In this document: positions 14,456-18,902 of the stretch, in pieces | How positions within the stretch are numbered: the first letter of the stretch is position 1 | Layout of the letters: every line of letters starts with the position of its first letter | Origin: Bacillota bacterium | GTDB lineage: Bacteria; Bacillota; Clostridia; Tissierellales; Sedimentibacteraceae | Assembly (NCBI GenBank): GCA_023425285.1 | Contig: JAFACY010000001.1 | Location: forward strand, 1 to 18,902 | Reading direction: 5' to 3' | Length of the DNA: 18,902 bases | Made by a program: the position numbers and the translations under genes | Notes under the pieces: generated by a model | The model's database searches: none | The model's input: only the letters and a program-made list of their open reading frames with translations | What the model was told of the DNA's origin: nothing

Positions 14456-16290
14456 TATGGTATTATTATGGTAACTGCCACGTATTCTCCGTTCTGAGAA
14501 ATAGCTGTGCTTGATATATATTGTCCTTCTTCTAAGTTCTTCATATATCTTGTATCACCTGATATGTTAATTATTTTCGTACTGTTTGTTACGTTCAGGT
14601 ATATCAGCTCAGCCTGACTGCTTCCTCCGCTTGTATTCTGCATCATTATTACCTTGTCTTTTTCATTGACATAAATTATTTTACCGGAAAAGTTTATTAC
14701 AGCCTGAAGCTCTGATGCATCAATTGTAACAATTTCACCTCCGGAGGTATTGATATAAACATTGTATCCCACTCTCAGGTCATTGACAGATGCAGTTTTA
14801 TCTCCGATTGTTACAATAACATTTTTGCTTATGGTGTATTGATCAACGTCTCCGTCCTCATTTGCGATTTTCAGCTTGCTTACGGACCCCAGTATAATTT
14901 CATTTATGGTACCATTTATTTCGGCTTCTCTCGCAACAGTGTTTATAGCAATCATTTCATCATATTCTGTGGTTACGGTAACTTCATCACCAACTCTCAC
15001 TCTGTCAAAGCTTGAAGCCTTATCATTTCTTGTAACCTCAACGAAGCTGTTAAATTCAAATGTCATTTCCTGACCGTTCTTTGTCTCTACTGATATGGTA
15101 ATAGGATATTTTGAATAATTAATTTTAGATATCACACCCTCATATTCCTTGATACGGCTGATGGCATTAACCTGATAAACTTTACCCTCTTCAAGCAGCA
15201 GTGTAACATCATCATTCTTACTTAATTTTCTCAGTTCAACCTCTTTGCCGTCAAGATAAACCTTGGCATCCGAAGGTATTTTGTATTGAACCTTATCCTT
15301 GTCTGCATCAATTATGGTCAGAGATGCAGGTGATGCATATGCAACTAAGTTTATCCTTCCGCTCTTAACCTCTTTGGAATTATCAACCTCTATGCTTACG
15401 GCAACTCTGTCCTCATCAATTTTGCAATTTACAATCATATCCTTTTTCAGATCAGAAAAATCTCTTGATCTGTTATTTATGGTTATTTTTGTGCCATTAT
15501 CTATTTTTATTATATTTTCTTTGCCGCTTTCATTTTTGATGTATATGTAATCATCATTCTTAGTTGTTGAGAGCTGTGAGATTATACCGCTTTCAACAGT
15601 TGTTTTTACAAAATTATCAAATTCAGGATACACATCCTCATCCTGCACATAATCATATGCCTTGTCTATAACTGTTGCTATCTCTGCTCTCGTTATTTTA
15701 TTTGTAGGATTGACATTTTTTTTGTCATCTCCCTGCATTATTTCCTTATCATACATTATGTATACATATGGTCTTGCTGCAGCAGATATTTTATCCCTGT
15801 CATTAAAGGGCAGAGAATACACCTTCAAATCCTGTGCTTCTTTTCCTAACAGCATTGCCTTAGTTAATAAAACCGCTACTTCTTCTCTTGTTGCATCCTG
15901 CATAATTGTTTTTTTGGCAAACATGTCATCAATGCCCTTTTCGGAAACGACTCCCAATTCAATTATCACGGATAAATATTCGAATGACCAGTCATATCCT
16001 TTCGTATTAATCATACTATCAAATTTAGATTCATATTTTTCAACTATTTGTTCTCTTAAATCTTCATCGATGTCATACAATCTTGACATCATTACCAATG
16101 ACTCTAAAACAGTAACATTATTATCCGGCTTAAACGTTTTATTTTCATAACCGGCAACCAATCCGTTCTTTGCAACTCTCTCTATGTATCCTTTAGCCCA
16201 ATGATCTGAAATATCCGTAAACGTTACTGCATTTACTGTCATTGAAAGGACTAAAGAAAGAACAATTACCAGCAATATAACCTTTTTCAT
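14455..16290 (-). CDS. S-layer-homology (SLH) domain surface protein with repeated beta domains
   Basis: The start is ATG 16290 after AGGAGG (611 residues); an open frame to 16335 lies in the leader. A signal peptide spans ~1-21 (KKVILLVIVLSLVLSMTVNA). Three SLH domains follow: ~24-70 (FTDISDHWAKGYIERVAKNG), ~97-148 (weaker) and ~161-215 (FNDRDKISAAARPYVYIMY ... ITRAEIATVI). SLH domains usually bind pyruvylated secondary wall polymer, so this protein should sit on the cell surface. Residues ~240-611 hold five degenerate repeats of about 70 residues. Each begins like G.I..I and ends with a (D/N)L..G..V ... V.(S/T)I pattern and is beta-rich. No enzyme motif is seen, so a structural or adhesive surface role is inferred. 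The flavoprotein gene overlaps its stop. Confidence 0.88.
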   Translation of the reverse strand: MKKVILLVIVLSLVLSMTVNAVTFTDISDHWAKGYIERVAKNGLVAGYENKTFKPDNNVTVLESLVMMSRLYDIDEDLREQIVEKYESKFDSMINTKGYDWSFEYLSVIIELGVVSEKGIDDMFAKKTIMQDATREEVAVLLTKAMLLGKEAQDLKVYSLPFNDRDKISAAARPYVYIMYDKEIMQGDDKKNVNPTNKITRAEIATVIDKAYDYVQDEDVYPEFDNFVKTTVESGIISQLSTTKNDDYIYIKNESGKENIIKIDNGTKITINNRSRDFSDLKKDMIVNCKIDEDRVAVSIEVDNSKEVKSGRINLVAYASPASLTIIDADKDKVQYKIPSDAKVYLDGKEVELRKLSKNDDVTLLLEEGKVYQVNAISRIKEYEGVISKINYSKYPITISVETKNGQEMTFEFNSFVEVTRNDKASSFDRVRVGDEVTVTTEYDEMIAINTVAREAEINGTINEIILGSVSKLKIANEDGDVDQYTISKNVIVTIGDKTASVNDLRVGYNVYINTSGGEIVTIDASELQAVINFSGKIIYVNEKDKVIMMQNTSGGSSQAELIYLNVTNSTKIINISGDTRYMKNLEEGQYISSTAISQNGEYVAVTIIIP

Positions 16291-16318
16291 AGTGCCTCCT
16301 ATACCCATATTTTTATAA

Positions 16319-16347
16319 ATTATATCATAAAACAATTATTCCCGCAA
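16319..16347 (-). promoter_or_regulatory. Promoter of the SLH gene
   Basis: On the minus strand TTGCGG (16347-16342), 17-nt spacer, perfect TATAAT (16324-16319), about 28 nt before the start codon. It is back-to-back with the aroF promoter, with 30 bp between the -35 boxes. Confidence 0.65.
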
Positions 16348-16377
16348 TTAATTCTTACTTCGACAATTCATTTTTGC

Positions 16378-16405
16378 TTGACATATTTTCAATTTGTGAT
16401 AAATT
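16378..16405 (+). promoter_or_regulatory. aroF operon promoter
   Basis: Consensus TTGACA (16378-16383), 16-nt spacer, TAAATT (16400-16405). The TTG of the -35 box is also the first codon of a longer open frame into aroF. That is one reason to reject the long start. No T-box or attenuator hairpin is seen in the ~23-nt leader. Confidence 0.65.
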
Positions 16406-16434
16406 CTAATCATGACAAACAATTGGAGTATGCC

Positions 16435-17448
16435 ATGCTTTTAATTTTAAACAAAAATGCCGATAATAAAGAAATCGACATAATAAAAGATAAAATATAT
16501 AAATTGGGATTAGAGGTCAATGAAATCAAGGAGTTAAATTATCACATACTTGGTCTGATCGGTGATGTCAGCAAGCTCGATCCCGATGTTTTTGAGGTAT
16601 ACAAGGCCATTGACAGAGTGGTATTTGTTCAGGAGCCGTATATAAAGGCAAATCGTCTGTTACATCCGGACAATACGGAAATTAAGGTAGTTGATGAAAT
16701 TATCGGCGGAAATAAAATAAGTATAATTGCAGGTCCCTGCTCTGTGGAAAGCCGTGAACAGATACTGAGTATTGCCAACGATGTTAAAAAGTACGGTGCG
16801 GGCTTCTTAAGAGGCGGAGCATTTAAGCCAAGAACATCTCCGTACAGCTTTCAGGGGTTGAAGACAGAAGGTCTGGAGCTTTTAAAGCTTGCTAAGCAGC
16901 AAACCGGTCTTCCCATAGTGACCGAATTGACATCCCTGGATTTACTTGATGAATACGTTGAAAATGTGGATATTATACAGGTGGGTGCACGCAACATGCA
17001 AAACTACGAAATGCTGAGACAGCTCGGGAAAATCAACAAGCCCGTATTATTGAAAAGAGGTCCGTCAGCAACAGTAGAGGAGCTTTTAATGTCAGCGGAA
17101 TACATACTGCTCGGCGGAAATGAAAATGTCATATTGTGTGAAAGAGGTATACGTACATTTGAAAACTATACGCGTAACACTTTGGACCTGAGCGCAATTC
17201 CCGTAATAAAGAAATTAAGCCACCTTCCGGTTATAGTAGATCCCAGCCACGGTACAGGCAGATGGTGGATCGTGGAGCCAATGGCACTTGCATCTGTTGC
17301 TGCGGGAGCCGATGGTCTTATCATTGAAGTTCACAATGACCCCGAAAATGCACTTTGTGACGGAAGTCAGTCTATAAAGCCGGATAAATTAAAGCAGCTT
17401 ATGGAGAAATTAAGGCTGATTGCACAAGCAACGGGAAGGAATATATAA
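16435..17448 (+). CDS. aroF: 3-deoxy-7-phosphoheptulonate (DAHP) synthase, type I-beta
   Basis: This enzyme condenses phosphoenolpyruvate and erythrose-4-phosphate, the first step of aromatic biosynthesis. ATG 16435 (337 residues) follows GGAG (16425-16428) by six bases. Residues 1-~68 are a ferredoxin-like N-terminal domain, as in Thermotoga-type enzymes, where it mediates aromatic amino acid feedback. The barrel carries IIAGPCSVES (97-106), GGAFKPRTSPYSFQG (127-141), GARNMQNYE, KRGPSAT, and DPSHGTGRW. The expected metal ligands are C102, H272, E298 and D309. It leads a three-gene operon with chorismate mutase and shikimate kinase (18-nt gap to the next gene). Presence of the N-terminal domain suggests Tyr/Phe feedback control, but which amino acid is not decided by sequence. 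Confidence 0.96.
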   Translation: MLLILNKNADNKEIDIIKDKIYKLGLEVNEIKELNYHILGLIGDVSKLDPDVFEVYKAIDRVVFVQEPYIKANRLLHPDNTEIKVVDEIIGGNKISIIAGPCSVESREQILSIANDVKKYGAGFLRGGAFKPRTSPYSFQGLKTEGLELLKLAKQQTGLPIVTELTSLDLLDEYVENVDIIQVGARNMQNYEMLRQLGKINKPVLLKRGPSATVEELLMSAEYILLGGNENVILCERGIRTFENYTRNTLDLSAIPVIKKLSHLPVIVDPSHGTGRWWIVEPMALASVAAGADGLIIEVHNDPENALCDGSQSIKPDKLKQLMEKLRLIAQATGRNI

Positions 17449-17466
17449 TCAGAAAGGAATAGTATT

Positions 17467-17721
17467 ATGGATTTAAACTCTGCAAGAATTGAAATAAACA
17501 AAATAGACAGGAAAATAGTAGAATACCTGGAAAAAAGATTTAATTTATCCGTGGAAATAGGCAGATATAAGAAGGAAAACAATCTGCCTGTATATGACGG
17601 AGACAGAGAAAAAAAGGTAATAGAAAGCTGTGTAGGTTATTTACAAAATCAGGATTATGCAAAGCAGATAGAGGATGTATACATGCAGATTATGAACTCA
17701 AGCAAGGAACTGCAAATATGA
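17467..17721 (+). CDS. aroQ: Chorismate mutase, AroQ class, monofunctional
   Basis: This 84-residue all-helical enzyme converts chorismate to prephenate for Phe/Tyr synthesis; AroQ-class enzymes are intertwined dimers. ATG 17467 follows AGAAAGGA. By alignment to the E. coli P-protein mutase domain the active-site set is complete: R7, R24, K35, D44, R47, E48 and Q83 (equivalents of R11, R28, K39, D48, R51, E52, Q88). The length matches the bare AroQ domain, with no fused dehydratase, dehydrogenase or DAHP synthase. It sits between aroF and aroK; its TGA overlaps the next ATG (ATGA at 17718-17721). Free-standing AroQ proteins can associate with type I-beta DAHP synthases, so a complex with the upstream product is conceivable. 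Confidence 0.94.
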   Translation: MDLNSARIEINKIDRKIVEYLEKRFNLSVEIGRYKKENNLPVYDGDREKKVIESCVGYLQNQDYAKQIEDVYMQIMNSSKELQI

Positions 17722-18224
17722 GCATAAACATTGCATTAATAGGAATGCCGGGTAGCGGAAAGACTGCCATAGGGGAAAAAATAGCAAAAAAGTTGAGCAT
17801 GGACTTCGTGGATATGGACGAAATGATTGAGGTGAATGAAGGTAAAAGCATTGCGGAAATATTCAAAAACGGTGAAGATTATTTCAGAAGCCTTGAAACA
17901 GACTGCGCAAAGGTGTTGGGAAGCAGAGAATCCTCAGTTATTTCCACAGGCGGAGGAATTGTTAAAAAGAAAGAAAATATAGATTATTTAAAAAAAAATT
18001 CCATTATAATCTTTATAAACAGACATCCCGACAGCATAGTAAATGACGTTGATATTCAGAAGCGCCCCTTGCTGAAGGATGGTGTACAGATTATATACAA
18101 GCTCTATGATGAAAGAATTGATTTGTATAAAAAATATTGTGATATCGAGGTTATTAATGATAAAGGAATTGACGAAGCGGTTAGAAAAATTATAGCTGTC
18201 ACTCTGAGTCCCGGTGAAGAATAA
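17718..18224 (+). CDS. aroK: Shikimate kinase
   Basis: This 168-residue P-loop kinase phosphorylates shikimate at O3 using ATP. The start overlaps the aroQ stop by four bases (ATGA), indicating translational coupling. The Walker A is GMPGSGKT (9-16). The shikimate-binding VDMDE has D32 and D34, and YFRSLE carries the conserved Arg and Glu. STGGGIV is the glycine-rich shikimate loop. KRPLL marks the lid region, and a late ERIDLYKKY supplies the final conserved Arg/Tyr segment. Length is normal. It is the last gene of the aro operon; its stop lies in the downstream terminator stem. The other shikimate enzymes are not in the window. Confidence 0.96.
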   Translation: MSINIALIGMPGSGKTAIGEKIAKKLSMDFVDMDEMIEVNEGKSIAEIFKNGEDYFRSLETDCAKVLGSRESSVISTGGGIVKKKENIDYLKKNSIIIFINRHPDSIVNDVDIQKRPLLKDGVQIIYKLYDERIDLYKKYCDIEVINDKGIDEAVRKIIAVTLSPGEE

Positions 18225-18271
18225 AATATGTAAACCTGCTCATTTGAACGGACAGGTCTACATATTTTATT
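18220..18271. terminator. Bidirectional terminator between aroK and the HD-GYP gene
   Basis: A long interrupted inverted repeat: AATAAAATATGTA (18220-18232) pairs with TACATATTTTATT (18259-18271), and ACCTG (18234-18238) with CAGGT (18253-18257), leaving a 14-nt loop. It contains the stop codons of both convergent genes (18222-18224 and 18267-18269). The A/T-rich outer arms provide U-tracts in both directions. Confidence 0.8.
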
Positions 18272-18902
18272 GCATGTATTCGTCATCACCTGAATTAATC
18301 ATTCCGATAAAAGCTTCCGCAATCATCGGATCAAACTGAGTTCCTGCACAACGGTGGATTTCTTGAATTGCTTCTTCCATACATTTTACCGTAATATTGT
18401 CAGCAACATGTACCATGTAGTCGTAGCTTTCAGCAATCGATATGATACGAGCGAGCAGCGGGATTTTCTCTCCCTTGAGCCCTTTAGGATAGCCTGAACC
18501 ATCCCAATTCTCATGATGTGACAATACAGCTTCGGCCAGTTCCAACGTATTATCAAAGGAATTGAGTATCCTATAGCCAATGACAGGATGCTGGTTTATC
18601 TCATTCCACTCCTTCGTGCTAAGATGATGGCCCTTTTTTAGCAGTCCAGGTTCCAGAGCAATCTTTCCAATATCATGTAAGCGCCCTGCTTCCATGAGCA
18701 TTTGTATGCTGGATTTGGATAAGTTTAAAGCTTTTCCAAGCTTTTGACACAATCTGCTCACTCGTATGGCGTGCTCCTCCTCCTGTTTGCTCTTTTCAAA
18801 AAATGCGTTGACAAGATTTTCTAACTCATGGCTGAGCGTGTCATCACGTTCCAACGATTTTGTCGTATACATTTTAGCCTCCGCACTACTCAGTACACGC
18901 AC
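18267..18902 (-). CDS. HD-GYP domain signalling protein, 5'-truncated by the window
   Basis: This is the last ~211 codons of a gene entering from the right edge; the GTG at 18900 is only where the window cuts it. An HD-GYP domain covers residues ~29-205 of the fragment: EEEHAIRVSRL (H44), RLHDIGKIA (H76, D77), QHPVIGYRIL (H105), LSHHENWDGSGYPKGLKGE (H129, H130, GYP 137-139) and RCAGTQFDP. The family hydrolyses cyclic di-GMP. The segment before it, SSAEAKMYTTK, resembles the end of a GGDEF domain (AD.AMY.AK), so the whole gene is probably a GGDEF-HD-GYP fusion. Position 158 is Glu in IAESYDYM, where many members have the metal-binding Asp, and the usual RPYR stretch after it is missing. Activity is therefore uncertain. 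Base composition looks less AT-rich than in the aro genes. Confidence 0.88.
   Translation of the reverse strand: MRVLSSAEAKMYTTKSLERDDTLSHELENLVNAFFEKSKQEEEHAIRVSRLCQKLGKALNLSKSSIQMLMEAGRLHDIGKIALEPGLLKKGHHLSTKEWNEINQHPVIGYRILNSFDNTLELAEAVLSHHENWDGSGYPKGLKGEKIPLLARIISIAESYDYMVHVADNITVKCMEEAIQEIHRCAGTQFDPMIAEAFIGMINSGDDEYMQ

Noticed and set aside
15662..16150. 162-codon open frame antisense to the SLH gene
   Set aside because: The sense strand has an unmistakable signal peptide and SLH domains; the antisense product is a hydrophobic artefact with no upstream ribosome site.
16378..16434. N-terminal extension of aroF from TTG 16378
   Set aside because: The TTG is part of a consensus TTGACA -35 box, and ATG 16435 has GGAG and gives the normal family N-terminus.
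1..18902. CRISPR array, tRNA, rRNA, insertion sequence, toxin-antitoxin pair or defence genes
   Set aside because: Read on both strands, I found no regularly spaced repeats, tRNA-like cloverleaf, transposase or recombinase motifs, or defence-type domain combinations.

Overview
The window reads as a chromosomal segment of a low-GC, anaerobic Clostridia/Tissierellia-type Firmicute. The basis is the AT-rich coding, strong Shine-Dalgarno sites, TTG starts, an SAM-I riboswitch on metK, a THF riboswitch on a folate ECF transporter gene, an S-layer-homology protein, and formate-THF ligase paired with a formate channel. Genus is not resolved; an amino-acid-fermenting or acetogen-like relative is an inference. 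No tRNA, rRNA, CRISPR array, insertion sequence or prophage gene was seen.

Layout. (1) 1-3476, alpha-glucan metabolism: the 3' end of glycogen phosphorylase, a GH13 alpha-amylase-family enzyme 29 nt behind it, and a convergent malQ whose 3' end overlaps the GH13 gene by 62 bp. (2) 3512-4957, metK on the minus strand with promoter, SAM-I aptamer, intrinsic terminator and a REP-like hairpin after its stop. (3) 5073-7748, a large secreted phosphodiester-glycosidase (NAGPA-domain) protein with accessory beta domains. (4) 7749-9771, mscL, then a SEC-C protein and an EamA transporter in one unit. (5) 9785-13222, a folate/one-carbon block: fhs and a formate/nitrite channel leave leftward, folT leaves rightward behind a THF riboswitch, and the two promoters overlap. 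(6) 13235-16347, an S-layer-homology protein and a HI0933/BaiN-type flavoprotein joined by a one-base stop/start overlap. (7) 16378-18271, an aroF-aroQ-aroK aromatic operon. (8) The window ends in the 3' part of an HD-GYP signalling gene that probably began with GGDEF.

How the genes work together. Phosphorylase, GH13 enzyme and MalQ form a standard set for breaking down glycogen and maltodextrin. The formate channel, formate-THF ligase and folate transporter make a C1 module: formate and folate enter and are joined to give 10-formyl-THF. The folate importer is under direct folate sensing. The aro genes supply DAHP, phosphorylate shikimate and convert chorismate to prephenate.

Most of the window is housekeeping. 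I see no convincing evidence of a wholly new system. The parts most worth a second look are the compact fhs/folT regulatory region, the five-repeat beta region of the S-layer protein, and the degenerate C-terminal domain of the NAGPA protein.
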